DNA of 64,000 nucleotides from Woeseia oceani (GCF_001677435.1 NZ_CP016268.1:1105001-1169000), one strand, 5' to 3'. Positions 8,594 to 18,289 are shown, counted from the first letter of the stretch. Notes: generated by a model from the sequence alone, not told the origin. Made by a program: numbers and translations.

Positions 8594-8619
8594 GGCCCGG
8601 CATTGCCGGGCCTTTTTTT
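8594..8619 (+). terminator. Rho-independent terminator after the peroxiredoxin-glutaredoxin gene
   Basis: A seven-base-pair stem GGCCCGG/CCGGGCC with a five-base loop (CATTG) is followed by seven T residues. It closes the dps/peroxiredoxin unit. Confidence 0.9.
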
Positions 8620-8956
8620 GTGCGATGCGCGTCGCCAGCCGATTCTACGCGGTGGGGTTGACGTCTTGGTCGAACCCGGCGTCGCCCGGAGTCCGGTCCG
8701 TCGGTGTGGCTGCCGGTTCTCACGCGGGCGGCGGGTAGATGGCACACGTTCAGGTGTTTCCGGCAGACCAGTCTGAGCGCCGCCCTGGTGCCTGGGAGGT
8801 TGCCACGAACCGCTAGCCCTGCGCAGAATGGATATAGCCGGAATTCAGTCCGGATCGGATTTTTCAGTCGGCGAATCAGTGCGGAACTTGCTCGCCGTGG
8901 CGGGTCAATAGCTAAATCGCAGCTCGCGACGCCATGCGACCGACATTGGACAATAC
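8620..8956. other. 337-base intergenic region with no recognised gene
   Basis: This lies between the terminator of the peroxiredoxin fusion and the start of the TPR protein gene. No open frame with protein-like content, no tRNA, and no convincing promoter hexamer pair was seen. It must contain the promoter and leader of the TPR protein gene. Confidence 0.5.
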
Positions 8957-10300
8957 ATGAGTCGTTCTCTTACGCAGGTCAATTGCTACATTCTGTTGAG
9001 CGCCGTATTGATTGTGGCAGCGCGCGGCAGTGCCCAGTCAGTGGATGATGATTCTTATCGAAATGCCTATGACGGGGCTATCGCTCAGCAATCCTATGAT
9101 GAAGCAGCGGTCATTGCGAAAATGCAACTTGCGCGTGCTCTGGATGCCGGTAACCGGGACGCATTGTCGACGGCGACACTGTACAGCGATCTCGCGTCAG
9201 CCCAGCGGCTGGCTGGCAATTATTCTGCCGCACAGCTTAACTACGAAACGGCGGTCAGCGCGATTGAGGCCCGCACGGACCGAATGAATATCGCCCTCGA
9301 GCGTCCGTTATTGGGGCTTGGTGAAACACTCTTGAGTGACGGCCGGCCGGATCTCGCGCTGGATTTTTTTGCTCGCGCAGTGCACGTCAGGCAGGTCAAC
9401 GATGGCCCTCATCACATTGCACAAGTCGATGCGATTGAGCAACTCGGACAGGCATACGCGGTGCTGGGCGACACGAAAAAGTCGGAGGCTATGGCTACCC
9501 GCCTCGGCGTGTTGATTGAGCGGCACGCTGCGACCCCGGTGATCGCTGCGCGCGAGTTGTGGGTGCGGCAAGGTGGGTTGTACCGGCTCATTGACATGCC
9601 GGGTATGGAGCGTGCTGCCTATGCTCGTGCTATTGAGGCCGGCGCGGCCGGTGAGCCTGGGTGGGTGGAGCCCTATGTCAGAACGGGTGAAAGTTTTCTC
9701 AGCGAGTATCTGCAGGCATACGTTGACGCATCCAGTCAGGACGAACTGCCTGACAGGAAGTTGCTGACGGATGCTGAGCTGGCTTTGCGCGAGGCAATCG
9801 AGGTTGCCTATTCGGATGATGGCTTGCATTGGCAACAGAAATACCGCGCGAGTCTCGCACTGGGCGATTTCTATTCTGTTGCTGGAAATTTCAGCGAGGC
9901 AAGACAAGCATATAGCGAGGCATGGAAGTTGCTGACAGCCGATCCTGCCGGACTATCTCGCCGCGCGGCCGATCTGGAGTCCACTACGCTGATCTGGCAG
10001 CCGCCGATTAATGTCGATGGTCTTGTGCTCCTCGAGCCAGGACGCATGCTCGATGACGGCTGGTTGCCGGACGGCCGCATCAAGGTCAGTTTTTCCGTCA
10101 ACAGACGCGGCCGCTTATCGAATATCGCCTTGCTGGAAATCAGCCCTGACCGACACCCGCGTATTGAAGCTCGAATCAAAGAAGGCTTGGCCGGTTACGT
10201 TTACCGGCCGCGTATGAGCCGCGGCTTCACTGTCGATACGGCGGGGCTGACCATCGAATTCGGATTCAGCGTTCCGTCAGAAAAAGCCACTGAAAAATAG
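8957..10300 (+). CDS. Exported TPR-repeat protein with TonB-like C-terminal domain
   Basis: This 447-residue protein has a signal peptide (hydrophobic core about residues 11-22, cleavage likely after GSAQS near 27). A long helical region (about 30-335) shows TPR-like repeats, for example LYSDLASAQRLAGNYSAAQL, LDFFARAVHVRQ and LALGDFYSVAGNFSEARQAY. The C-terminus (about 375-440) resembles the energy-transducer TonB C-terminal domain: IKVSFSVNRRGRLSNIALLE, then YVYRPRMSRG and a final strand. It is probably periplasmic. There is no N-terminal transmembrane anchor of the usual TonB kind, so it is unlikely to be a standard TonB. The next gene, 467 bases on, encodes a TonB-dependent receptor. Function unknown. 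Confidence 0.75.
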   Translation: MSRSLTQVNCYILLSAVLIVAARGSAQSVDDDSYRNAYDGAIAQQSYDEAAVIAKMQLARALDAGNRDALSTATLYSDLASAQRLAGNYSAAQLNYETAVSAIEARTDRMNIALERPLLGLGETLLSDGRPDLALDFFARAVHVRQVNDGPHHIAQVDAIEQLGQAYAVLGDTKKSEAMATRLGVLIERHAATPVIAARELWVRQGGLYRLIDMPGMERAAYARAIEAGAAGEPGWVEPYVRTGESFLSEYLQAYVDASSQDELPDRKLLTDAELALREAIEVAYSDDGLHWQQKYRASLALGDFYSVAGNFSEARQAYSEAWKLLTADPAGLSRRAADLESTTLIWQPPINVDGLVLLEPGRMLDDGWLPDGRIKVSFSVNRRGRLSNIALLEISPDRHPRIEARIKEGLAGYVYRPRMSRGFTVDTAGLTIEFGFSVPSEKATEK

Positions 10301-10767
10301 CTGCATTGCAGTCGGTATTGAGTGTTGTGATCTTGCAACAGCGGTGCGGCGCGCGCCGAAATTTTGCGCAAATGTCAGAGCTTTTTCGGCAGGCGAAGCT
10401 CGGGTTCTGGAAACATTTCACAAAGAAGAAGCGCGTTTTATCAGCGACAAGTGCACATAGTTTCTTATGCAATTCAGTTGTTTAATTTTGAAACGGGAGG
10501 TATATCGAGCGGCCAGCGGCTGCCGCACTGCGATTTTTATTGTGGGGTAAATACCACAACTATTGCGGCGCCAGTTGAGATTGTTACTCTAACGCGACAG
10601 TCAGCGGGAAACAGGCCAGTTCAGAGCTTGTACCGCAATGACTACACCGTACGACAGCCGGGTCTCAACATTCGGCGGACGTAGCGAAGATGCGACGTCA
10701 CGTCGAATGCCTGCCCCGAACGTCGGCGACAACGCCTTAGAGAAGACATGCATAGGGGATTTATGAA
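10301..10767. other. 467-base intergenic region upstream of a TonB-dependent receptor gene
   Basis: No protein-like reading frame or RNA gene was recognised. The centre (about 10460-10560) is AT-rich compared with the flanks and may hold the receptor promoter, but no hexamer pair stands out. A good ribosome-binding site (AGGGGA, 10754-10759) ends the region. No T-rich terminator was seen behind the TPR protein gene. Confidence 0.45.
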
Positions 10768-13767
10768 ATGTGTAAGAGACTAGCGTTAACTTTCGTCTCT
10801 GCCGTTTTGTTGACGTTTGGTTCCATGACGGCGGTATTCGCACAGGGTGCGACCGGTACGCTCGATGGCCAGACAGTAGACAGCAACGGTACGCCTGTGT
10901 CCGGAGCGACGATCACGCTGTCCAGTGTACGCACGGGCCAGACACGATCGGTTACGACCAACAGCAACGGCAACTTCAGGCTGCAACTTCCGCCTGGTGA
11001 GTACAGGCTGGAATCCACGGCCTCCGGTTTTGCCGAGGTGACCATTGAGAGCGTCATGGTCAATCTTGGTACGTCGGTTGATCTCACGATTCCGCTGACT
11101 GATTCCGCAATTGAGGAGATCATCACTTACGGTTCAGCGGCAGAGTTTCTGCAGACCACTACCGGCGAAACCGGCCTCAATATCTCGATTGAAGAGCTGG
11201 CAATGTTGCCGGTAGCACGAAACATCGAAGCAGTTGCGCTTTTGGCGCCGGGAACAATAGCCGGTGACACTGCGTTTGGCGACGACAAAACGCTGGTTTC
11301 ATTCGGTGGCGCGTCGGTTGCTGAAAACGTCTACTACATCGATGGACTGAATGTAACGAACTTTCGCAATGGTCTGGGCGGCAGCTCGGTACCGTTCGAG
11401 TTCTACGACCAGTTCCAGGTGAAGACAGGCGGTTACGGCGCTGAATTCGGTCGTTCAACGGGCGGCGTTATCAATGCTGTTACGAAGCGCGGTTCGAACG
11501 AATTCGAGTACGGCGTGGTGACTTACTTCGAACCTGAGCTGTTCCAGGGCGAAAGTCCAAACTCAATTCGTCCGGACGGTTCATTCTACGACTATAACGG
11601 TGAGAACCGTCAGAGCAGTATGACAACGGACTTTTATGTCAGTGGTCCGATCTGGCGTGATCGCCTGTTCTTCTATGCACTTTATGAACCGCGCGATACC
11701 GAATCCGAGTTCAACTCGTTGGGCAGCGCAGATACATTAAACGTGCAGAAAGTTGACGACGACTTTTTCGGCGGCAACCTGACGTGGAACATCACTGACG
11801 ACCATACGCTTAGTTACACGGCGTTCTCCGATGAGCGAGTGATTAAGACTAAGCAGTTTGACTACAATATCTCGCAGTCTCAGCGTGGCGCCGAGATTGG
11901 TGAGTCGAGCGAGTTCCGTGGTGGCGACAACAGCATCATTCGCTACGATGGCAATTTCGGCGATTCATTGACCGTTTCCGCGATGTATGGCGAGAACGAG
12001 TACAGTCTGACCGACCAGTCGACCACCGATTTCAGTTGTCCGTTGGTTGTTGATGTCAGTGATGGTGCGACAAGCCTGTACCCGGGCTGCTGGATCGCAT
12101 CCACGGTGCAGACGGGCGGTGACAAGCGCGAAGCGCTACGCTTCGACGTCGAATACTATGTCGGGGATCACACGATCCGTGCAGGTTTCGATCGGGAAGA
12201 CAATTCGTCTGTTGACGCAACTATTTACCCGGGTTTCGACTTTAACCCGAGCCAGCTCGGCGGAATCTATTACCGCTATGAGACTTATGCGGTTGGCCAG
12301 CAGTTGTCGAACGGCGCGACCATGACGGATGTCAACGGTGACGGATCCGATGTCGATACCGTACGGATACGCTACATCGAGAACGGTGGTAGTTTCGACA
12401 CCGTCTCTCAAGCGTGGTACATCGAAGACAAATGGCAAATTAACGATGAGTTCACCTTGAGTCTCGGCATTCGCAATGAGACCTTTGAGAACAACAACGC
12501 AGAAGGCGCGCCGTTCATTAAGATCGATGATCAGTGGGCTCCGCGTATTGCCTTTTCCTGGGCACCGGGCGGTTCTGATGACCAGCAAGTGACCTTGAAC
12601 TGGGGGCGCTACCACTTGCCGATTGCGGCTAACACCAACGTACGATTGTCGGGTGCTGAGCTCGATTACCAAGAGTACTACGTGTACGACGGCAGTCGGG
12701 ATGCGACTTCAGGGGCGCCTACCTCTATTGATTCCGAAGGCGTTCCAACCACCCAGCAAATCGGAACCCGACTGCTCGTATCGGACGGGACAGTGCCGGA
12801 TACCAGTGCCATCATCGACCAGAACCTTGAACCGATGTTCCAGGACGAATGGATCCTCGGCTACGAGCGAAACCTGGGCGATAACTGGACAGTCGGAGCG
12901 CGCTACGTACGTCGTGAACTGTCATCCACCATTGACGACATCCTCGTAGACTTCGGCCTCGAGGAAATCGGCTGGGACGGCCCGATCGGCTCCGGCAACG
13001 ATTGCCACTACGTGTTGACGAATCCGGGTAATGATCTGACGACCATGTGCGAGCAGTATCTGGTACCGGGTGATGCAATGAGTGGCACTGAGTTGGTCCA
13101 GGTGACAATTCCTGCCGACGCTTTGGGCTATCCGGAAGCGAAACGAACCTACGAAGCGTACGAGTTTACGGCCAACGGTTCGTTCGGTGACTGGACAATG
13201 GCTGGTTCTTACACCTGGTCCAAGAACGAAGGCAACACGGAAGGTTACGTGAAGTCTGATATCGGTCAGGACGATGCGGGTATTACCCAGGACTTTGATA
13301 TTCCGCAGTTGATGGATGGTGCATTTGGCTACCTGCCCAATGATCGCCGCCACAAACTGAAGTTCTGGGCGTCTTATCAGGCATCTGATCGTCTGACCCT
13401 GGGTGCCAACCTGGCTATCCAGTCAGGTCGCCCGATCAACGCTTTCGGTGAAGAACATCCGGATGGCACACCCGCCTACGGTGATACCTTCTACCTGAGA
13501 GACGGTGACGGAAACCTGCGATTCGTACCGCGAGGTACTGCCGGTCGTACGGACTGGATCATGCAGCTCGACTTCGCTGCGATCTATTCCTTCCAGTGGC
13601 AGGACCGCGCTACGGTTGAGCTGCGAGCAGAGATATTCAATGCTCTGAACGGCGAAAGCGCTCGTGAGGTCTACGAATTTGCCGCGATCAACCCGGAGCA
13701 GTTTATGTTGCCAAGCAGCTACCAGCGTCCGCGCTACCTGCGATTTGGCGCAGCAATTCGATTCTGA
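10768..13767 (+). CDS. Oar-like TonB-dependent receptor with carboxypeptidase-regulatory-like domain
   Basis: The 999-residue protein has a signal peptide (about 1-25, ending AVFAQ). A carboxypeptidase-regulatory-like beta-sandwich domain follows (about 28-105: GTLDGQTVDSNGTPVSGATI, PPGEYRLESTASGF). After it come a plug (about 115-245, with NVYYIDGLNVTNF and GGYGAEFGRSTGGVINAVTK) and a long 22-strand-type barrel ending in Phe (YLRFGAAIRF). This layout is that of Oar/OmpA-related TonB-dependent transporters of the outer membrane, often linked to peptide or protein uptake. The substrate is unknown. The start was chosen because AGGGGA lies eight bases upstream and the overlapping ATG at 10763 runs into a stop. 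A terminator follows. Confidence 0.9.
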   Translation: MCKRLALTFVSAVLLTFGSMTAVFAQGATGTLDGQTVDSNGTPVSGATITLSSVRTGQTRSVTTNSNGNFRLQLPPGEYRLESTASGFAEVTIESVMVNLGTSVDLTIPLTDSAIEEIITYGSAAEFLQTTTGETGLNISIEELAMLPVARNIEAVALLAPGTIAGDTAFGDDKTLVSFGGASVAENVYYIDGLNVTNFRNGLGGSSVPFEFYDQFQVKTGGYGAEFGRSTGGVINAVTKRGSNEFEYGVVTYFEPELFQGESPNSIRPDGSFYDYNGENRQSSMTTDFYVSGPIWRDRLFFYALYEPRDTESEFNSLGSADTLNVQKVDDDFFGGNLTWNITDDHTLSYTAFSDERVIKTKQFDYNISQSQRGAEIGESSEFRGGDNSIIRYDGNFGDSLTVSAMYGENEYSLTDQSTTDFSCPLVVDVSDGATSLYPGCWIASTVQTGGDKREALRFDVEYYVGDHTIRAGFDREDNSSVDATIYPGFDFNPSQLGGIYYRYETYAVGQQLSNGATMTDVNGDGSDVDTVRIRYIENGGSFDTVSQAWYIEDKWQINDEFTLSLGIRNETFENNNAEGAPFIKIDDQWAPRIAFSWAPGGSDDQQVTLNWGRYHLPIAANTNVRLSGAELDYQEYYVYDGSRDATSGAPTSIDSEGVPTTQQIGTRLLVSDGTVPDTSAIIDQNLEPMFQDEWILGYERNLGDNWTVGARYVRRELSSTIDDILVDFGLEEIGWDGPIGSGNDCHYVLTNPGNDLTTMCEQYLVPGDAMSGTELVQVTIPADALGYPEAKRTYEAYEFTANGSFGDWTMAGSYTWSKNEGNTEGYVKSDIGQDDAGITQDFDIPQLMDGAFGYLPNDRRHKLKFWASYQASDRLTLGANLAIQSGRPINAFGEEHPDGTPAYGDTFYLRDGDGNLRFVPRGTAGRTDWIMQLDFAAIYSFQWQDRATVELRAEIFNALNGESAREVYEFAAINPEQFMLPSSYQRPRYLRFGAAIRF

Positions 13768-13799
13768 TTGCTCAGTCGTATAGCGATGCTAGTACAGGG

Positions 13800-13829
13800 C
13801 CGGCCTCCGAAAGGAGGCCGGTTTTTTTT
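13800..13829 (+). terminator. Rho-independent terminator after the Oar-like receptor gene
   Basis: A perfect nine-base-pair stem CCGGCCTCC/GGAGGCCGG with a GAAA tetraloop is followed by eight T residues. Confidence 0.95.
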
Positions 13830-13877
13830 GATTGAATGCCGTAGTGATAGTTGCTCCGTGACGTGTTTCGCGACGGA

Positions 13878-14648
13878 TTAATTGTTGATTGAATGCGCTG
13901 CCCGGATGCGGCGGACGCGTTTGTCGCCTTCGCTGAGGGATATCCGAACCTGTTCTTCAGTACTGTCGCCGAGGTACGGCTCGGCAGCAGCAATCATTAC
14001 CGGCACGGCCTCAAGTAGGTCATCAACGCTGCCGGTTGTTTCGACATCAACGCTCCACAGCTCTTCCGGCACGGCATTGCTGCGGCCACGTTGTTTTATA
14101 TCACTCAAATATTTTTGCAAATCCACCGCGACCAGGCTCATGTGTTTGGTAAATACCGTGGTTGCAAACGCATTTTGTTCGTAGCCGCTTAGCTGCTCGA
14201 CCGGCGGAAGATCCAGGACTGTCGGTTGTCCCGCACTTTGCGCCCCTTGTCCTCCTGAGCTGCTGGAGCCTGTGTTGCGGGCCGCCGCCGATGCGCCTTG
14301 TGTGTAAGGCGTTTCGTACATTGCTCTGCTGACGGTATGGTAGGATTTTTTCGGGTCGCTTATGTCTGCGGATACGTAGATGGCAAACGATGCAGCGTTC
14401 AGCTGGTCTTCGGCGATGCGCTGATAACCGTGTTCGGCCATTGCTCGCTCCAGCTGGCTTGCGTACTGATCAAACTGTGGGGACTCCAGTGGGAAGTCCT
14501 GATCATTCGATAGAATGATGTAAGTATTGCCTGGTGCAGACACATTGCTCTTGTGCGCCGACACGTCCAGTTCGTACAGTGTGCCGCAAGCGCTGACGCT
14601 GAGAACAAGGCCCACGAACGCACAATGTCGGAGTGCTGCGGTGTCCAT
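13878..14648 (-). CDS. Predicted lipoprotein, DUF4136-like
   Basis: This 256-residue protein begins with a lipoprotein signal peptide (hydrophobic 10-20, lipobox VSAC, lipidated Cys21). Residues 30-115 (YIILSNDQDFPLESPQFDQY, LERAMAEHGYQRI, FAIYVSADI) look like the DUF4136-type fold that recurs in envelope lipoproteins. A low-complexity Ser/Gly/Gln stretch (about 118-142) separates this from a C-terminal helical part (about 150-256). It should be anchored to the outer or inner membrane facing the periplasm. The function is unknown. A strong ribosome-binding site (AGGAGAGG) sits just upstream of the ATG at 14648. It is convergent with the receptor gene. Confidence 0.75.
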   Translation of the reverse strand: MDTAALRHCAFVGLVLSVSACGTLYELDVSAHKSNVSAPGNTYIILSNDQDFPLESPQFDQYASQLERAMAEHGYQRIAEDQLNAASFAIYVSADISDPKKSYHTVSRAMYETPYTQGASAAARNTGSSSSGGQGAQSAGQPTVLDLPPVEQLSGYEQNAFATTVFTKHMSLVAVDLQKYLSDIKQRGRSNAVPEELWSVDVETTGSVDDLLEAVPVMIAAAEPYLGDSTEEQVRISLSEGDKRVRRIRAAHSINN

Positions 14649-15186
14649 GGTTACCTCTCCTGATCGGGTGTTAGTTGTTTTTTCGGCGGTTCAGACTTTG
14701 CTAAGGCTTATTCCGTAGTTGACCGGCGAGAAACGCTGAGGTTCAGGCAAAAGCCGAATTTGAGTCGGCAGTTGGCTGGTCAGCCTCATCCCCGTCCCTG
14801 GTCTTGCACCGGTCGTTTCGCCTAAACACCGATCCTCCCGTGTTGCAGAGGACAGTCGGGCGCTCAGCCCGGTCGACCCTAGCATTGCCCTTGGCAATTT
14901 TGCGGTCAATAGGCTTTGCACTGAAGGTGTCCTAAGCCTCTGAATTCTAGCCATTCGCTGAGTGCCAGGCGCACGGCCTGCAACGGGTTAGCGGGAGCGG
15001 TCCATCAGACGCATTCTTGCCGCTGGCAACTCGTCAAGTTGAGGATTCCTCAGCCAAAACCGTCTGCTTGGGTGCGTTCGGCCCTGGCAGGGTTGCGGGC
15101 TGACGTACGGAACAGCTCCAATCGGGTCGGGGGCCTTGCTATGCTTCCGTGTACCCTTCGAGCGAGTGAACTACGGGAAAAAAATT
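14649..15186. other. 538-base divergent intergenic region without a recognised gene
   Basis: It separates the lipoprotein gene (minus strand) from the aldehyde dehydrogenase gene (plus strand). No tRNA, known riboswitch or clear sigma-70 promoter was recognised on either strand. Short open frames are present but their translations are rich in Arg, Ser and Pro and look non-coding. Promoters for both flanking genes must lie here. Confidence 0.45.
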
Positions 15187-16653
15187 GTGAGCAGCATCGA
15201 TATTAGCGACAAAGATCTGATCAAGACCGGCGCCTATGTTAACGGGCAGTGGATCAACGCAGACAATGGCAGTGTGTACCCGGTCGAAAACCCGGCTACC
15301 GGTGAAGTCATTGCCGAGATTGCGAATTGCGGTGTGGATGAGACCCGCCGCGCCATTGCAGCTGCCGAAGCGGCAATGCCCGCATGGCGCAGCAAGTCGG
15401 CGAAAGAGCGCGCGGGCCTGCTACGTCGTTTTTTCGGGCTGATGATGGATGCGCAGGAAGATCTGGCGCGAATAATGACGGCGGAGCAGGGCAAGCCGCT
15501 CGCGGAATCACGCGGCGAAATAGCCTATGGCGCCAGTTATATTGAGTGGTTCGCGGAAGAGGCCAAGCGCGTGTATGGCGATACCTTACCGGCACCAGAC
15601 AATGACAAGCGGCTGGTGGTGATTCGTCAACCGGTCGGCGTGGTCGCGTGTATTACGCCGTGGAATTTTCCAAACGCGATGTTGGCGCGAAAAATCGCGC
15701 CCGCTCTTGCTGTCGGTTGTACGGTCGTTTGCAAGCCAGCCAACGCGACACCTCTGTCAGCGAACGCGTTTGCCGAACTGGCAGAGCGCGCCGGCATACC
15801 GGCTGGTGTCGTAAACATCGTGAGTGGTCGTACGTCGGAGATCGGTGAGGAGCTGACCTCAAACCCGGTAGTGCGCAAGCTGACTTTTACCGGGTCTACG
15901 CCGGTCGGCAAGATGCTGGTTGAAGCCTGCGCCAAGACCATGAAGCGAACCTCCATGGAGTTGGGTGGCAACGCGCCCTTTATCGTGTTTGACGATGCCG
16001 ATCTCGATACAGCCGTAGCGGGAGCAATTGCGTGCAAGTACCGAAATGCAGGGCAAACCTGCGTATGCGCCAACCGCATCATGGTTCAGGACGGTATATA
16101 TGACGAGTTCGCCGAGAAATTTATCGCAGCAGCCAAGAAGCTCACAATGGGCAACGGTGCCGAAGACGGTATTGACCTCGGGCCGCTGATCAACGAGAAG
16201 GCAGCCTCAGACGTGCTGGCATTCATTGATGATGCCGTCAGCAACGGTGCGACAGCCGCGACCGGTGGCGGGCGTTCTTCTCTTGGTGCCTGCTTTATCG
16301 AGCCAACCGTGTTGTTGAACGTCAATGACAACATGCGGGTATTTCGCGAAGAGATTTTCGGGCCTGTAGCGCCATTGTTTCGCTTTCAAACAGAAGAGGA
16401 AGCGATACAAGCGGCCAACGACACGCCATTCGGGCTTGCCTGTTATTTCTACTCGCGGGATATCGGTCGCGTATGGCGCGTGAGCGAAGGGTTGGAGTAC
16501 GGAATTGTTGGTATCAACACCGGCATTATCTCCAATGAGACCGCTCCCTTCGGCGGTATCAAAGAGTCGGGACAGGGCCGCGAAGGTTCCAAGTACGGTC
16601 TGGATGACTACCTTGAGATCAAATACCTGTGTATGGGTGGCGTCAGCAACTAG
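15187..16653 (+). CDS. gabD: NAD(P)-dependent succinate-semialdehyde dehydrogenase
   Basis: This 488-residue aldehyde dehydrogenase closely resembles GabD (482 residues in Escherichia coli). It oxidises succinate semialdehyde to succinate in GABA breakdown. Visible motifs: the cofactor region ITPWNFPNAMLARKIAPALA, TFTGSTPVGK, the general base Glu258 in MELGGNAPFIVFDDADLD, and the nucleophile Cys292 in NAGQTCVCANR, a form typical of SSADH. FGPVAPLFRF and the C-terminal FGGIKESGQGREGSKYG also fit. The GTG at 15187 was chosen because the following protein matches family length; GTG at 15166 or TTG at 15136 are alternatives, and no strong ribosome-binding site decides. No GABA transaminase gene is next to it, so a related semialdehyde substrate is possible. 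Confidence 0.88.
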   Translation: MSSIDISDKDLIKTGAYVNGQWINADNGSVYPVENPATGEVIAEIANCGVDETRRAIAAAEAAMPAWRSKSAKERAGLLRRFFGLMMDAQEDLARIMTAEQGKPLAESRGEIAYGASYIEWFAEEAKRVYGDTLPAPDNDKRLVVIRQPVGVVACITPWNFPNAMLARKIAPALAVGCTVVCKPANATPLSANAFAELAERAGIPAGVVNIVSGRTSEIGEELTSNPVVRKLTFTGSTPVGKMLVEACAKTMKRTSMELGGNAPFIVFDDADLDTAVAGAIACKYRNAGQTCVCANRIMVQDGIYDEFAEKFIAAAKKLTMGNGAEDGIDLGPLINEKAASDVLAFIDDAVSNGATAATGGGRSSLGACFIEPTVLLNVNDNMRVFREEIFGPVAPLFRFQTEEEAIQAANDTPFGLACYFYSRDIGRVWRVSEGLEYGIVGINTGIISNETAPFGGIKESGQGREGSKYGLDDYLEIKYLCMGGVSN

Positions 16654-16803
16654 CCGCATCGCGCGTACCGTTGCAGGGAACAGGGCGACTGCGCCCGATC
16701 ATTCGCCTTGCGGGTGGTTGGGTGCATGGTCTGTCGTGCTGGACTGCCAGTGGGTTCCGAACGTGGAGGTCCGATTCCGGCCAGTTTGAATGCCGCCGCC
16801 ACG

Positions 16804-16809
16804 TATACT
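16804..16809 (+). promoter_or_regulatory. Possible -10 box of the Ada-AlkA fusion gene
   Basis: TATACT lies 25 bases before the start codon. No -35 hexamer is found at 16-18 bases. This would suit an activator-dependent promoter such as those bound by Ada. No clear Ada box was identified. Confidence 0.3.
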
Positions 16810-16834
16810 CGTTGCCCGGTTCAGGAGTGGCGAT

Positions 16835-18286
16835 ATGCACAACGAAACCCTGGAGCGCGCCCGGCTGGCTCGTGACGCACGCTTCGACGGTCGCTTTTTC
16901 ATCGGTGTGAAGACGACCGGAATCTATTGCCGGCCCATTTGCCCGGCGGTCGCGCCAAAGCGGGAGAATGTGCAGTTTTTCATGAGTGCGGCTGCCGCTG
17001 GCGAGGCTGGTTTTCGGCCATGCTTGCGTTGCCGCCCCGAGTGCTCGCCGGGTACGCCAGCCTGGACAGGAACCTCTGCAACTGTCCGTCGCGGCCTGCG
17101 ATTGATAGACCGCGGCGCATTGGATGACGGCAACATCGAGGCGCTTGCCGCCAAACTGGGCGTGACGAGCCGGCACTTGCGCCGACTGTTCGCACGACAT
17201 GTTGGTGCGTCGCCGCAGGCTGTTGCGCACACACGCCGTTTGCACTTCGCCAAGCGGCTGATCGACGATACCGGGCTACCAATGAGCGATGTTGCGATCG
17301 CAGCGGGCTACGGCAGTGTACGGCGATTCAATGCAGCGTTCCGCGCAACCTATGACCGCACACCACGTGAGTTGCGGCGATCCCGCGTCCGAAAATCGTT
17401 ACCCGTCGAGCGTGCAGCGCTTACTGTGCGCCTGCCATACCGGTCTCCTTACAGCTGGACGGAGGTATTACGATTCTATGCAATGCGCGCTATTCCGTGT
17501 GTCGAGGAGATTGACGGCGACACTTATCGCCGGAGTCTGAAGTTGGGTGACGCAGAATGCGTGATTCAGATACGGGCCGGGATTGATCATGGTTTTCTAT
17601 CACTACAAATGCAAAATGTACCGACGGAACGCGTCTTTGAGGTCGTGCAAATGGCCCGCGATGTGTTTGATCTGGATGCGCCGGTCGATGATATCCACGC
17701 GGCATTGTCCGCCGACGAACGCCTGCGGGCCTTACTCGCAACACAAACCGGTATTCGAGTGCCCGGCTGCTGGAACGGTTTCGAATTAGCGGTGCGCGCA
17801 ATTCTGGGCCAGCAAATTTCAGTTAAGGCGGCCACCACCCTGTCTGGCCGTATCGCGAGTCGTTACGGCACACCACTTCATGAACCCGTCGGCAGCGTTA
17901 CCCACAGCTTTCCGGGTGCAAGTCAGCTGGCCCGGGCCCGCTTCAACAATATCGGTTTGGTGCAATGCAGGGCGGATACCTTGCGGCGGCTTGCCCGCGC
18001 TGTACTGGCCGGAGATGTGGTCTTCGAGCCGCGGCAGGACATGCAGAAATTTCACCAGCAGTTTACCGCCATCAAAGGCATTGGCGACTGGACTGCGCAG
18101 TACGTGATGATGAGAGCGTTGAAAAATCCGGATGCCTTTCCGGCTTCGGATCTGGGGTTGGTCAAGGCGCTGTGCCCCGGTGAGCGGGTTAGTCCTGCGA
18201 CACTGGCCGAACGTGCTGAGAGCTGGCGACCTTGGCGCGCTTACGCCGCGATGCTGCTTTGGGGGGCCAACAACAGTGGAGGCTGA
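16835..18286 (+). CDS. Ada N-terminal/AraC regulator fused to AlkA 3-methyladenine DNA glycosylase
   Basis: This 483-residue fusion has three parts. Residues 15-75 are the Ada zinc domain with Cys32, Cys36, Cys63 and Cys66, which repairs methylphosphotriesters and acts as the methylation switch. Residues 80-180 are an AraC-type helix-turn-helix domain. Residues 195-475 are AlkA-like, with the helix-hairpin-helix IKGIGDWTAQYVMM and catalytic Asp439 in FPASDLGL. It should sense alkylation and excise alkylated purines. The O6-methylguanine methyltransferase domain of Escherichia coli Ada is absent but is encoded by the next gene. The start at 16835 has AGGAG seven bases upstream. The following start is three bases after its stop, so translation is coupled. 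Confidence 0.93.
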   Translation: MHNETLERARLARDARFDGRFFIGVKTTGIYCRPICPAVAPKRENVQFFMSAAAAGEAGFRPCLRCRPECSPGTPAWTGTSATVRRGLRLIDRGALDDGNIEALAAKLGVTSRHLRRLFARHVGASPQAVAHTRRLHFAKRLIDDTGLPMSDVAIAAGYGSVRRFNAAFRATYDRTPRELRRSRVRKSLPVERAALTVRLPYRSPYSWTEVLRFYAMRAIPCVEEIDGDTYRRSLKLGDAECVIQIRAGIDHGFLSLQMQNVPTERVFEVVQMARDVFDLDAPVDDIHAALSADERLRALLATQTGIRVPGCWNGFELAVRAILGQQISVKAATTLSGRIASRYGTPLHEPVGSVTHSFPGASQLARARFNNIGLVQCRADTLRRLARAVLAGDVVFEPRQDMQKFHQQFTAIKGIGDWTAQYVMMRALKNPDAFPASDLGLVKALCPGERVSPATLAERAESWRPWRAYAAMLLWGANNSGG

Positions 18287-18289
18287 TTG

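Noticed and set aside
15136-15186. Upstream TTG start for the aldehyde dehydrogenase
   Set aside because: The extra 17 residues are unlike any dehydrogenase N-terminus and have no ribosome-binding site.
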